Shown here: positions 53,794-61,815 of the stretch, piece after piece
Numbering within the stretch: position 1 is the first letter of the stretch
Layout of the letters: the number at the start of each line of letters is the position of its first letter
Assembly (NCBI GenBank): GCA_964634565.1
Contig: CAZWLP010000001.1
Span: forward strand, 34,787-98,786
Direction: 5' to 3'
Length of the DNA: 64,000 bases
Source of the DNA: JAUVKT01 sp964634565
GTDB lineage: Bacteria; Bacteroidota; Bacteroidia; Bacteroidales; VadinHA17
Notes under the pieces: model-generated
What the model saw: the letters and a program-made list of their open reading frames with translations, nothing else
The model's database searches: none
What the model was told of the DNA's origin: nothing
Translations under genes and position numbers: made by a program

Positions 53794-54441
53794 ATGAAAA
53801 AGCTAAGAAACATATTAATAATTATCAGTGCTCTTTTAATTTTGGCTCCTGCTGCCAGGGCACAGGATTCAGATTATTTACCCAGCATGGTATTGAAAAC
53901 TAACCCCCTTGCAGCACTTGGAGGTCCGATGTATATTGCCATAATACCAATCACAGGAGAGTATAAAGCTCTGTTTGAGCTAAAGACAACTGCAAAGCAA
54001 TCCATTACCCTTGGAGCTTCATTCCTGGGACCCAGTTTATTAATCAACCTTGATCAACTCGCCACAGATGATGAAGGTATATCTCAGCTCAACACATCAG
54101 GTTTCAGGGGACAGCTATGGTATAAGTTTTACATCGGAAGGGATACCGAGGCCCCGAAAGGCTTCTACGTTGGTCCTCACTTCTCGTTTGCCAGCGCAAA
54201 CCTGATTGTAAATGACGTAGATGAAAATAAGCTGGGTATTCAGAAAATAAACTTCAACGGTGTAATAGGATACCAGATTATTAGTGATGGAGGATTTGCT
54301 CTTGACATTTTTACAGGGCTAGGAGTAAAAAACATCAAATACACTATTGAAGGAGATACCGAAGATATTATAGATGCTGAATTTGAGGATAAGTTTACTC
54401 CCGGGGTTGTTTTCGGTCTGAATTTCGGATACGCATTCTAA
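53794..54441 (+). CDS. Small outer-membrane beta-barrel protein, unknown function
   Basis: Not recognised as a named family. A 215-residue secreted protein with a signal peptide (ending AARAQDS). Alternating strand pattern and glycine/aromatic-rich segments (FRGQLWYKFYIG, GFYVGPHFSFASA, GVVFGLNFGYAF) indicate an eight- to ten-stranded outer-membrane barrel similar to DUF3575-like proteins. It stands alone between miaB and aspS, with a near-consensus -7 (TAAATTTA) about 50 nt upstream. Confidence 0.55.
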   Translation: MKKLRNILIIISALLILAPAARAQDSDYLPSMVLKTNPLAALGGPMYIAIIPITGEYKALFELKTTAKQSITLGASFLGPSLLINLDQLATDDEGISQLNTSGFRGQLWYKFYIGRDTEAPKGFYVGPHFSFASANLIVNDVDENKLGIQKINFNGVIGYQIISDGGFALDIFTGLGVKNIKYTIEGDTEDIIDAEFEDKFTPGVVFGLNFGYAF

Positions 54442-54505
54442 GCTTATTCATATTGAAGCCGGGATATTAAATATATGATCCCTTCTTTCGCAGGGATTAC
54501 AATAT

Positions 54506-54538
54506 GCAGGCTCCTATTCAGGGGCCTGCTTAATTTTT
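54506..54538 (+). terminator. Terminator of the small barrel gene, lying within the end of aspS
   Basis: GCAGGC (54506-54511) and GCCTGC (54524-54529) form a stem extended by inner CC/GG pairs and followed by TTAATTTTTA. The right arm and T-rich tail are part of the last codons of convergent aspS, and its stop codon lies in the loop. Confidence 0.6.
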
Positions 54539-56271
54539 ATACCAAGCTCATTTAGTTGATCTTCAGATATAGTTGCTGGCGAATCAATCATCACATCCCT
54601 TCCCTGGTTGTTCTTTGGGAAGGCTATATAATCTCTTATTGTCTCTGATCCGTCAAAGAGAGATACCATCCTGTCAAAGCCAAGTGCTATACCACCATGA
54701 GGGGGGGCTCCATATTTAAATGCATTAAGAATAAATCCGAATTGCTTTTCTGCTTCCTCCCTTGTAAAACCCAGGGTTTTAAACATCAGGCTCTGTAACT
54801 CTGAATCATGAATCCTGATCGATCCCCCTCCTATCTCCACTCCGTTTATTACCAGGTCATGAGCAATAGCTTTTACCTTGCCGGGGTCGGTCTCCATAAG
54901 CGAAATATCTTCTTTTCTGGGTGAAGTAAAGGGGTGGTGCATAGCATGGTAACGACCATATTCCTTATCCCATTCAAGAAGGGGGAAATCCAATACCCAG
55001 AGGGGAACAAAATCCTCGGGGTCACGCAGGTCGAGCCTGTCGCCCATCTCCAGCCTGAGCACGCCAAGAGAATTCAGGGTATGAGCTCTCTCTCCTGCAA
55101 GTATTAGCAGAAGATCGCCAGGTTCAGCACCGGCAAACCTGAGCCATTCCCTTAAATCATTTTCAGAGTAAAATTTATCGACAGACGACTTAACAGAACC
55201 GTCTTCATTATATTTCACGTAAACCAAGCCCTTAGCCCCGATCTGCTGACTCTTTACAAAGTCTGTAAGCTTATCCAGTTCCTTTCTGGAATATCCCGCA
55301 CACCCGGCTGCATTAATAGCACCTACATATTCCGCATCGTCAAAAACAACAAAGTCATGACCCTGAACAATGGAAGTTAAATTGGTAAATTCCATGCCAA
55401 AGCGCAGATCAGGCTTATCAGAACCATATTTCTCTAGCGCTTCATCATATGATATTCGGGGAAATTTATTATCTATTTCGACACCCTTAATTTCCCTGAA
55501 TAAGTGCTTAAATAATCCTTCAAAGGTATTCAGTATATCTTCCTGTTCAACAAAGGAAAGTTCGCAGTCAACCTGGGTAAATTCGGGCTGACGGTCTGCC
55601 CTGAGATCTTCATCCCTGAAACATTTTACAATCTGAAAATACTTATCAAATCCTGAAATCATCAAAAGCTGCTTAAAAGTCTGTGGTGACTGAGGTAAAG
55701 CATAAAACTCACCCTGGTTCATTCTTGACGGGACAACAAAATCCCGAGCACCCTCGGGTGTGGATTTAATAAGCACAGGGGTCTCTACCTCAATAAATCC
55801 TTCTCCGTCAAGATAGCGACGTACCTCCTGAGCCATTTTATGGCGATGAATAATACTCTGCTTAACCGGTTCGCGCCTCAGATCAAGATATCTGTACTTC
55901 ATCCTTAGCTCATCACCTCCATCACTTTTATTCTCAATAGTAAACGGAGGCGTCTTACTGGAATTTAAAACAGTCAATTCTTTAACATCCAGCTCAATAT
56001 CACCTGTAAGCATATTAGGGTTCTTGTTACTTCTCTCCATCACCTCTCCCTTAACCTGTATAACAAACTCACGACCAAGCCTTCTTGCTTCTTCACATAA
56101 CTCAGATCGTTTATCCATATTAAATACAAGCTGGGTCTTGCCATACCTGTCGCGCAGATCGATAAAAGTCATTCCACCCAGGTCTCTCGACTTCTGAATC
56201 CATCCGCTTAATGTAACTTTTTCTCCTACATTGTTGATATTCAACTCTCCACAAGTGTGTGTCCTGTACAT
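54514..56271 (-). CDS. aspS: Aspartyl-tRNA synthetase (bacterial type)
   Basis: A class II synthetase of 585 residues that charges tRNA(Asp). It has the N-terminal OB-fold anticodon-binding domain (CGELNINNVGEKVTLSGWIQK), motif 2 region FRDEDLRADRQPEFTQVD, the bacterial GAD insertion, and motif 3 GGIALGFDRMVSLF. The start at 56271 (MYRTHTCGEL) is the conserved one; earlier in-frame ATGs lie upstream of the promoter. Whether it is discriminating (Asp only) or also charges tRNA(Asn) cannot be decided by eye. Confidence 0.95.
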   Translation of the reverse strand: MYRTHTCGELNINNVGEKVTLSGWIQKSRDLGGMTFIDLRDRYGKTQLVFNMDKRSELCEEARRLGREFVIQVKGEVMERSNKNPNMLTGDIELDVKELTVLNSSKTPPFTIENKSDGGDELRMKYRYLDLRREPVKQSIIHRHKMAQEVRRYLDGEGFIEVETPVLIKSTPEGARDFVVPSRMNQGEFYALPQSPQTFKQLLMISGFDKYFQIVKCFRDEDLRADRQPEFTQVDCELSFVEQEDILNTFEGLFKHLFREIKGVEIDNKFPRISYDEALEKYGSDKPDLRFGMEFTNLTSIVQGHDFVVFDDAEYVGAINAAGCAGYSRKELDKLTDFVKSQQIGAKGLVYVKYNEDGSVKSSVDKFYSENDLREWLRFAGAEPGDLLLILAGERAHTLNSLGVLRLEMGDRLDLRDPEDFVPLWVLDFPLLEWDKEYGRYHAMHHPFTSPRKEDISLMETDPGKVKAIAHDLVINGVEIGGGSIRIHDSELQSLMFKTLGFTREEAEKQFGFILNAFKYGAPPHGGIALGFDRMVSLFDGSETIRDYIAFPKNNQGRDVMIDSPATISEDQLNELGIKIKQAPE

Positions 56272-56293
56272 TGCCCTGTTTTTTATATTTCTG

Positions 56294-56326
56294 CAAAGAT
56301 AGAAAAGATAAAAGACGAACGACAAA
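56294..56326 (-). promoter_or_regulatory. Promoter of aspS, with -33 element supplied by a heptad repeat
   Basis: On the minus strand TTTG (56326-56323) is followed after 21 nt by TATCTTTG (56301-56294). The -33 element falls in a GACAAAA unit of the heptad tract at 56307-56348. The ATG is 23 nt downstream of the -7 element. Confidence 0.65.
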
Positions 56327-56348
56327 AGACAAAAGGCAAATGGAATAA
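56307..56348. repeat. Heptanucleotide tract upstream of aspS
   Basis: Six units with an exact 7-nt period on the plus strand: GATAAAA, GACGAAC, GACAAAA, GACAAAA, GGCAAAT, GGAATAA. It overlaps the aspS promoter spacer and -33 element. Confidence 0.8.
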
Positions 56349-56352
56349 AAAA

Positions 56353-56389
56353 GTTGAACTGGGTTGAAAAGATTGAAAGCTAATTGAAC
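56353..56389. repeat. GTTGAA-type direct repeats between aspS and tadA
   Basis: Four copies of RTTGAA (GTTGAACTGG, GTTGAAAAG, ATTGAAAGCTA, ATTGAAC) at 9-11-nt spacing. The core ACTGGGTTGA is the reverse complement of part of the 11-bp repeat at 35584-35649. Confidence 0.55.
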
Positions 56390-56450
56390 ATTATCCTGGA
56401 CTTCTTCACCCCGTGCTCCATGCCCCCTGCCAATACTCAAACCTTTTTTA

Positions 56451-56458
56451 TACTTTTG
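56451..56458 (+). promoter_or_regulatory. -7 element of tadA
   Basis: TACTTTTG matches TAnnTTTG exactly and lies 15 nt before the ATG at 56473, predicting a leader of about 9 nt. It excludes the upstream in-frame ATG at 56413. Confidence 0.55.
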
Positions 56459-56472
56459 TACAAACTACTTTA

Positions 56473-56928
56473 ATGGACGAGATTTTATCGGATGAATATT
56501 TTATGAAAGCAGCCCTGGGAGAAGCTAAGGAGGCATACTCCAGGGACGAGGTTCCTGTGGGTGCTGTTGTAGTATGCAATAACAAAATTATTGCCAGGGC
56601 ACATAATCTGACCGAAACATTAAACGATCCCACAGCACATGCTGAGATGCAGGTTATAACTGCAGCTACATCATATCTGGGTGGAAAATACCTGAAAGAT
56701 TGTACAGTTTATATTACACTCGAACCATGTACAATGTGTGCAGGAGCTCTTTACTGGTGTCAGCCAGACAGGATAGTCTACGGCGCTAGTGACGGCAAGA
56801 AAGGATATACAGTTTTCAACAAACAGGTCCTTCACCCTAAAACACTTGTTAAACAAGGTGTTATGGAGAATGAATGTTCAGCAATACTTAAGGAATTCTT
56901 CGCTTCAAAAAGAGAAAATAATAAGTAA
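56473..56928 (+). CDS. tadA: tRNA-specific adenosine deaminase TadA
   Basis: TadA converts adenosine 34 of tRNA(Arg) to inosine and is essential in most bacteria. The 151-residue protein shows the zinc deaminase motifs HAE (56-58, Glu58 the proton shuttle) and EPCTMC (84-89, Cys86/Cys89). DEVPVGAVVV precedes them and GALYWCQPDRIVYGA follows. The latter block is typical of Bacteroidota TadA. The gene is divergent from aspS. Confidence 0.92.
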   Translation: MDEILSDEYFMKAALGEAKEAYSRDEVPVGAVVVCNNKIIARAHNLTETLNDPTAHAEMQVITAATSYLGGKYLKDCTVYITLEPCTMCAGALYWCQPDRIVYGASDGKKGYTVFNKQVLHPKTLVKQGVMENECSAILKEFFASKRENNK

Positions 56929-56994
56929 GATATTATTGACATTTTATTGGACCATTTGAAAAAATTGATTTAGGTTTGTATAAAGAATTAACAG

Positions 56995-57474
56995 ATGACT
57001 TTCGATAATGGCAGAACAATTATAGCATTGAGGCTCAGGCTTTTTATAGCCACTGTTCTTCTGATTGTTTATTTATACCTGGTTTATTTCGGAAAAGAAC
57101 TTCGCTTTCCTCTCCTTGGCCTGGAGGCTGGTGCATGGACCACAATTGTTCTGGCTATCTTTACTATTATCGCATTTTATCCCCTTGCACTCAATTACAG
57201 GTATTTTTATTTTTCTGACGATGGACCCGTACTGGTATTCCGGTATTATTCTGTAGGTTTTTTTGCAGGGAAAAAACAATCTGTTGAGATACCGAAAAAT
57301 GAATTTGCAGGATATAAAACAGAAAATTACCTCGGACTTTTTAAAAAGATTATTCTCGCAAGAAAAATTGACAGGAAGATTGCCTATTATCCTTTAATAC
57401 ACCTTAGCTCACTTAAAAAAAAGGAAATAGTAAAACTCTTATCATCGCTTGATTCATTTTCACAGTCTAAATAA
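56995..57474 (+). CDS. Small membrane protein of unknown function
   Basis: Not recognised. The 159-residue product has two membrane helices near the N-terminus (about 12-32 and 45-65). A soluble C-terminal part (FYFSDDGPVLVFRYYSVGFF ... SLKKKEIVKLLSSLDSFS, shown in parts) has a pattern resembling bacterial PH-like domains. It lies between tadA and a glutamate dehydrogenase gene and gives no functional clue. Confidence 0.55.
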   Translation: MTFDNGRTIIALRLRLFIATVLLIVYLYLVYFGKELRFPLLGLEAGAWTTIVLAIFTIIAFYPLALNYRYFYFSDDGPVLVFRYYSVGFFAGKKQSVEIPKNEFAGYKTENYLGLFKKIILARKIDRKIAYYPLIHLSSLKKKEIVKLLSSLDSFSQSK

Positions 57475-57572
57475 TTATAAACTTATGAGTTAAATCATTT
57501 TATTTGAATCAGGAAGAAGAGAATTTTGTCAAATAAATAATCAATATTTCTAATCCATAATAATTTAATATA

Positions 57573-58910
57573 ATGAACGTAGATAAGGTGCTTAACGAAC
57601 TTGAAAAGAAACATCCCGGCGAAGTTGAATATTTGCAGGCCGTCAGGGAAGTTCTTGAGTCAATTGAAGAGGTCTATAATGAAAATCCACAATTTGAGGC
57701 AGCAAATATTGTGGACCGAATAGTTGAGCCAGACAGAGTCTTTACATTTAAGATTCCATGGCTTGACGATGAGGGTAATGCACATGTTAATCTCGGGTAT
57801 CGAATTCAATTCAACGGAGCAATCGGACCCTATAAAGGTGGTCTTAGATTCCACCCCAGTGTGAACCTGAGTATATTGAAATTCCTGGGTTTTGAACAGA
57901 TCTTTAAGAACTCTCTGACTACTCTCCCTATGGGTGGTGGTAAAGGAGGATCTGATTTCAACCCAAAAGGTAAATCAGATGCTGAGATAATGAGATTCTG
58001 TCAGGCCTTTATGCTTGAACTATGGAAGTACATTGGTCCTGAAACAGATGTCCCTGCTGGAGATATAGGTGTTGGCGGTCGTGAGATTGGCTACCTGTAT
58101 GGAATGTATAAAAAACTTGCAAGCGAACACACAGGTGTTCTTACAGGCAAAGGCATCAACTGGGGAGGATCTATTATGAGACCCGAAGCAACAGGTTTTG
58201 GAAATGTTTACTTTGCAAAAGAAATGCTTGCAACCAGGGGAGAAACTTTTGAAGGCAAAACAGTGGCAATATCCGGATTTGGTAATGTTGCATGGGGTGC
58301 AGCCCTGAAAGTTACAGAACTGGGAGGTAAGGTAGTAACACTTTCAGGACCTGATGGTTATATTTACGACCCGGACGGAGTCTCAGGCGAAAAAATTGAC
58401 TATATGCTTGAACTTCGTGCATCAAACGAGGATATTGTAAAACCTTATTCCTACGAGTTTCAGGGTGTTGAGTTCCATGAAGGCAAACACCCCTGGGAAG
58501 TAAAATGTGATATTGCTCTTCCTTGTGCTACTCAGAATGAGTTAAATGCAGAAGATGCTGAGAACCTGGTTAAAAATGGTTGTTTTTGTGTGAGCGAAGG
58601 TGCTAATATGCCATGTACCCCTGAGGCTATTGAGATACTACAAAAGAATAAGGTACTCTATGGCCCGGGAAAAGCAGCTAATGCAGGTGGTGTGGCAACT
58701 TCAGGCCTGGAGATGTCTCAAAATTCACTTAAACTTCACTGGGGAAGAAACGAAGTTGATGGCAGACTCCACGAAATAATGACTAATATCCATGAAGCAT
58801 GTGTAAAATATGGTACAGATGAAGATGGATATGTAGATTATGTTAAGGGAGCAAATATTGCCGGCTTCCTGAAAGTTGCCAACGCAATGCTAGACCAGGG
58901 AGTACTGTAG
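57573..58910 (+). CDS. Glutamate dehydrogenase, NAD-type cofactor motif
   Basis: A hexameric-type glutamate dehydrogenase of 445 residues that interconverts glutamate and 2-oxoglutarate plus ammonia. Active-site sequence GGGKGGSDF (Lys124), PAGDIGVGGREIG and the Rossmann loop GFGNVA (235-240) are intact. The segment after the second Rossmann strand, SGPDGYIYD (258-266), matches the NAD-dependent enzyme of Clostridium symbiosum rather than the SDSSG of NADP enzymes, so a catabolic NAD enzyme is inferred. A second, NADP-type enzyme is encoded 1.5 kb downstream. A strong terminator follows. Confidence 0.9.
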   Translation: MNVDKVLNELEKKHPGEVEYLQAVREVLESIEEVYNENPQFEAANIVDRIVEPDRVFTFKIPWLDDEGNAHVNLGYRIQFNGAIGPYKGGLRFHPSVNLSILKFLGFEQIFKNSLTTLPMGGGKGGSDFNPKGKSDAEIMRFCQAFMLELWKYIGPETDVPAGDIGVGGREIGYLYGMYKKLASEHTGVLTGKGINWGGSIMRPEATGFGNVYFAKEMLATRGETFEGKTVAISGFGNVAWGAALKVTELGGKVVTLSGPDGYIYDPDGVSGEKIDYMLELRASNEDIVKPYSYEFQGVEFHEGKHPWEVKCDIALPCATQNELNAEDAENLVKNGCFCVSEGANMPCTPEAIEILQKNKVLYGPGKAANAGGVATSGLEMSQNSLKLHWGRNEVDGRLHEIMTNIHEACVKYGTDEDGYVDYVKGANIAGFLKVANAMLDQGVL

Positions 58911-58933
58911 GAAAATAACTACACACTATATTT

Positions 58934-58963
58934 AACCGTCACATCTCCTGTGACGGTTTTTTT
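58934..58963 (+). terminator. Rho-independent terminator after the first glutamate dehydrogenase gene
   Basis: CCGTCACA (58936-58943), a TCTCC loop and TGTGACGG (58949-58956) form an 8-bp perfect stem followed by seven T. Confidence 0.92.
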
Positions 58964-58978
58964 ATGCCCTGGTAAACC

Positions 58979-59015
58979 TTTTCAACTTTTTTCAGGGTTT
59001 TCAACTTTTTCAAGC
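58979..59015. repeat. Direct repeat upstream of dprA
   Basis: Two copies of TTTTCAACTTTTTTCAGGG-like sequence (58979-58997 and 58998-59015, the second slightly shorter). The word TTTTCAAC is the reverse complement of the GTTGAAAA found at 56353-56389. A near-consensus -7 element, TATCTTTA, follows at 59026-59033. Confidence 0.5.
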
Positions 59016-59057
59016 TTCTTCTTCCTATCTTTATAAGTGGAATAAATACGCTGCTTT

Positions 59058-60170
59058 ATGTCGGAAAGATTATTGGTCTACCAGGTTGCCCTGTCTAATA
59101 TGCCAGGGATTGGAGATATTAATGCAAAGAAACTAATCCGTCATTTTGTAGATATTGAAGCCATATTCAAAGAGTCTTACCATAACCTGATAAAGATTCC
59201 TGGCATTGGCTCCAGACTGGCAAAATCACTTACTGAGAACAGGTCACTTGAGCGAGCAAAAAAGGAGCTGGAATTTATTAAAAAACATAATATCCGTACC
59301 TCCTTTTATTTAGACAACGACTATCCCGGGCGTCTAAGGGAATGTCCGGATTCTCCTGTTCTACTATATTATAAGGGAGATATTGCTCCCGATTCAAAGC
59401 ATATACTGAGCATTATCGGTACAAGAAATGCTACAAGAAGAGGGAAAGATATCTGCAATTCTATTATCTCGGGTCTTGCAGAAAAATATCCAGGGCTGAT
59501 TATTGTAAGCGGACTGGCTTATGGGGTCGATATTTGCGCCCACAGGGCTGCTCTTAAAAATAATCTTCCAACTATCGGTGTTATGGCCCATGGTTTTCTT
59601 ACCCTATATCCATCCCTGCATGCACCAACAGCAAGAGAAATGCTTGAAAAAGGAGCTCTTGTAACCGACTTCCTGTCGGATGAACCGCCAGACAGAAATA
59701 ATTTCCTGAAAAGAAACAGAATAATTGCAGGTATGACCGATGCCACTCTTGTTATAGAATCCGGTACCAAGGGAGGTGCCATGGTTACAGCAGATATAGC
59801 AATGTCTTACAATAGAGAAGTATTGGCTGTTCCCGGCCATCCGGGAGAAAAATATTCGGCCGGATGTAATATGCTGATAAAGTCACAAAAAGCAAGCCTG
59901 GTAGAAAATGAAAATGATATAGAATATTTTCTGAACTGGTTACCTGTAAAAACGCAAACCAGAGCCAGACAAAAAACAATTCCCGACCTGGGTCCATTTG
60001 AGACCTTAATTATTGATGCACTAAAAGAAAGAAAACAGCTAACGGCCGACCAGCTTAGCAGAGAAATTAAGGAACCGGTACAGAGGTTATCACCCTCTCT
60101 TCTAAAGCTTGAATTTGAAGGTATAATAGCCTCTCTGCCTGGCAATATTTATAAACTGAATTTACTCTGA
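59058..60170 (+). CDS. dprA: DNA-processing protein DprA
   Basis: DprA loads RecA on incoming single-stranded DNA during natural transformation. The 370-residue protein has an N-terminal helix-hairpin-helix/SAM-like region (LSNMPGIGDINAKKLIRHF, LIKIPGIGSRLAKSL). The Rossmann-like DprA core has IIGTRNATRRGKD, IVSGLAYGVDICAHRAAL, FLKRNRIIAGM and GGAMVTADIA. A C-terminal winged helix (about 315-370) follows. It lies between the two glutamate dehydrogenase genes with its own upstream spacer. Confidence 0.94.
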   Translation: MSERLLVYQVALSNMPGIGDINAKKLIRHFVDIEAIFKESYHNLIKIPGIGSRLAKSLTENRSLERAKKELEFIKKHNIRTSFYLDNDYPGRLRECPDSPVLLYYKGDIAPDSKHILSIIGTRNATRRGKDICNSIISGLAEKYPGLIIVSGLAYGVDICAHRAALKNNLPTIGVMAHGFLTLYPSLHAPTAREMLEKGALVTDFLSDEPPDRNNFLKRNRIIAGMTDATLVIESGTKGGAMVTADIAMSYNREVLAVPGHPGEKYSAGCNMLIKSQKASLVENENDIEYFLNWLPVKTQTRARQKTIPDLGPFETLIIDALKERKQLTADQLSREIKEPVQRLSPSLLKLEFEGIIASLPGNIYKLNLL

Positions 60171-60187
60171 AATAAGTTATAAATATT

Positions 60188-60225
60188 CATGATAAATATC
60201 ATGTAGATTTATATGTTATATAACA
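60188..60225. promoter_or_regulatory. Two palindromes upstream of the second glutamate dehydrogenase gene
   Basis: CATGATA-AA-TATCATG (60188-60203) is a 7-bp inverted repeat and TGTTATATAACA (60214-60225) is a perfect 12-bp palindrome. Both lie in a 220-nt AT-rich gap, about 165-200 nt before the ATG at 60391. They could be operators; no regulator is assigned. Confidence 0.35.
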
Positions 60226-60390
60226 CATTACGACTGGTTATATTACTGACTATATGAATATTATGTATATTAATTTAACTTGAATATAATCTTGTGTCTG
60301 AGAAACCAAAATATAAATGAATAATCTTCTTGTTTTCTTCTATTTTTAACCCTAGTTAACTCAATCAACAAACCAAATAAAAAAACAACT

Positions 60391-61731
60391 ATGGACCCCA
60401 ACGTAGAAAAATTTATGGCAGCTATTAAGGCAAAGAATCCAGGTGAAAACGAATTTCATCAGGCCGTTCATGAAGTTGCTGAGTCTTTGATTCCATTTAT
60501 TGAAGAAAATCCAAAGTACAAGCATGCCAAGATCCTTGAAAGAATTGCCGAACCTGAAAGAGTAATATTATTCAGAGTTCCATGGCTTGACGACAAGGGA
60601 GAAGTTCAAATTAATAAAGGATACAGGATTGAAATGAATAGCGCCATCGGACCTTATAAAGGCGGCTTAAGATTTCACCCGACTGTAAACCTTGGAATCC
60701 TCAAATTCCTTGCATTCGAACAGGTACTTAAGAACAGTCTTACTACTCTGCCTATGGGCGGTGGTAAAGGAGGATCTGACTTCGATCCAAAAGGAAAATC
60801 CGATAATGAAGTAATGAGATTCTGCCAGAGCTTTATGACAGAACTACAGCGTCACATAGGACCAAACACTGACGTACCGGCTGGTGACATTGGTGTTGGG
60901 GGCCGTGAAATTGGATTTATGTTCGGCCAATATAAAAGATTACGTAACGAATTCACAGGTGTGCTTACCGGTAAAGGAAGAGAATGGGGTGGCTCACTTA
61001 TTCGTCCCGAAGCTACAGGTTATGGTGCTGTTTACTTTGCACAATCAATGCTGGGAACAAGGGGAGAATCATTAAAAGGCAAAGTGGTTACAATCTCAGG
61101 ATCAGGCAACGTTGCCCAGTATGCAACTGAAAAAGTTAATGAGCTGGGTGGAAAGGTAGTTACACTTTCTGATTCATCCGGATATATATATGATCCTGCT
61201 GGTATCGATAACAATAAGCTTGCTTATGTTATGGAACTGAAAAATGTTAAGCGTGGCAGAATTTCTGAGTATGCCGAAAAATATGGTGTTGAGTACTTCG
61301 AAGGTAAGCGTCCATGGGAGGTCAAGTGTGATGTAGCCATGCCAAATGCAACACAAAACGAAATTAACGAAGAAGAAGCCAGGTTGCTTGTTAAAAATGG
61401 TTGCTACTGTATCTCAGAAGGTGCAAACATGCCTTCCACTCCTGATGCAATTAATGTATATCTGGAAGCCAAGATTCTCTACGGACCAGGTAAAGCAGCT
61501 AACGCAGGTGGTGTTGCAGTTTCAGGTCTTGAAATGACTCAAAACTCAATGCGCTACAGCTGGACCCGCGAAGAGGTTGATAATAAGCTCAAGCAGATAA
61601 TGTCTGATATTCATGAAATGTGTGTAAAACATGGTACTGAAAATGATGGCTTTATAAATTATGTTAAGGGAGCAAATATTGGTGGCTTTATTAAAGTGGC
61701 CGATTCAATGCTGGCTCAAGGAGTTGTATAA
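60391..61731 (+). CDS. gdhA: Glutamate dehydrogenase, NADP-type cofactor motif
   Basis: A 446-residue glutamate dehydrogenase paralogue. It shares most active-site blocks with the first copy (GGGKGGSDF, PAGDIGVGGREIG, GKAANAGGVAVSG). It differs in the Rossmann loop (GSGNVA, 237-242) and in SDSSGYIYD (260-268), where the Ser-rich segment is typical of NADP-dependent enzymes that assimilate ammonia. An anabolic role is inferred. The long AT-rich upstream region with palindromes suggests regulation separate from the NAD-type copy. Confidence 0.92.
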   Translation: MDPNVEKFMAAIKAKNPGENEFHQAVHEVAESLIPFIEENPKYKHAKILERIAEPERVILFRVPWLDDKGEVQINKGYRIEMNSAIGPYKGGLRFHPTVNLGILKFLAFEQVLKNSLTTLPMGGGKGGSDFDPKGKSDNEVMRFCQSFMTELQRHIGPNTDVPAGDIGVGGREIGFMFGQYKRLRNEFTGVLTGKGREWGGSLIRPEATGYGAVYFAQSMLGTRGESLKGKVVTISGSGNVAQYATEKVNELGGKVVTLSDSSGYIYDPAGIDNNKLAYVMELKNVKRGRISEYAEKYGVEYFEGKRPWEVKCDVAMPNATQNEINEEEARLLVKNGCYCISEGANMPSTPDAINVYLEAKILYGPGKAANAGGVAVSGLEMTQNSMRYSWTREEVDNKLKQIMSDIHEMCVKHGTENDGFINYVKGANIGGFIKVADSMLAQGVV

Positions 61732-61750
61732 CAACAAAATAGATTAAACC

Positions 61751-61786
61751 AAAAAAGGGACATTTATTTGTCCCTTTTTTTTTTTT
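61751..61786 (+). terminator. Rho-independent terminator after gdhA
   Basis: GGGACA (61757-61762), a six-base loop and TGTCCC (61769-61774) form the stem, flanked by AAAAAA upstream and a run of T downstream, so the stem can extend to 12 bp. Confidence 0.93.
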
Positions 61787-61815
61787 GTTTATGTTTACTG
61801 ACCGAAATACCTGTC

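Noticed and set aside
54478..54497. ATCCC/GGGAT stem after the small barrel gene
   Set aside because: Only 5 bp with a 10-nt loop and no T-run; the stem at 54506 is a better terminator.
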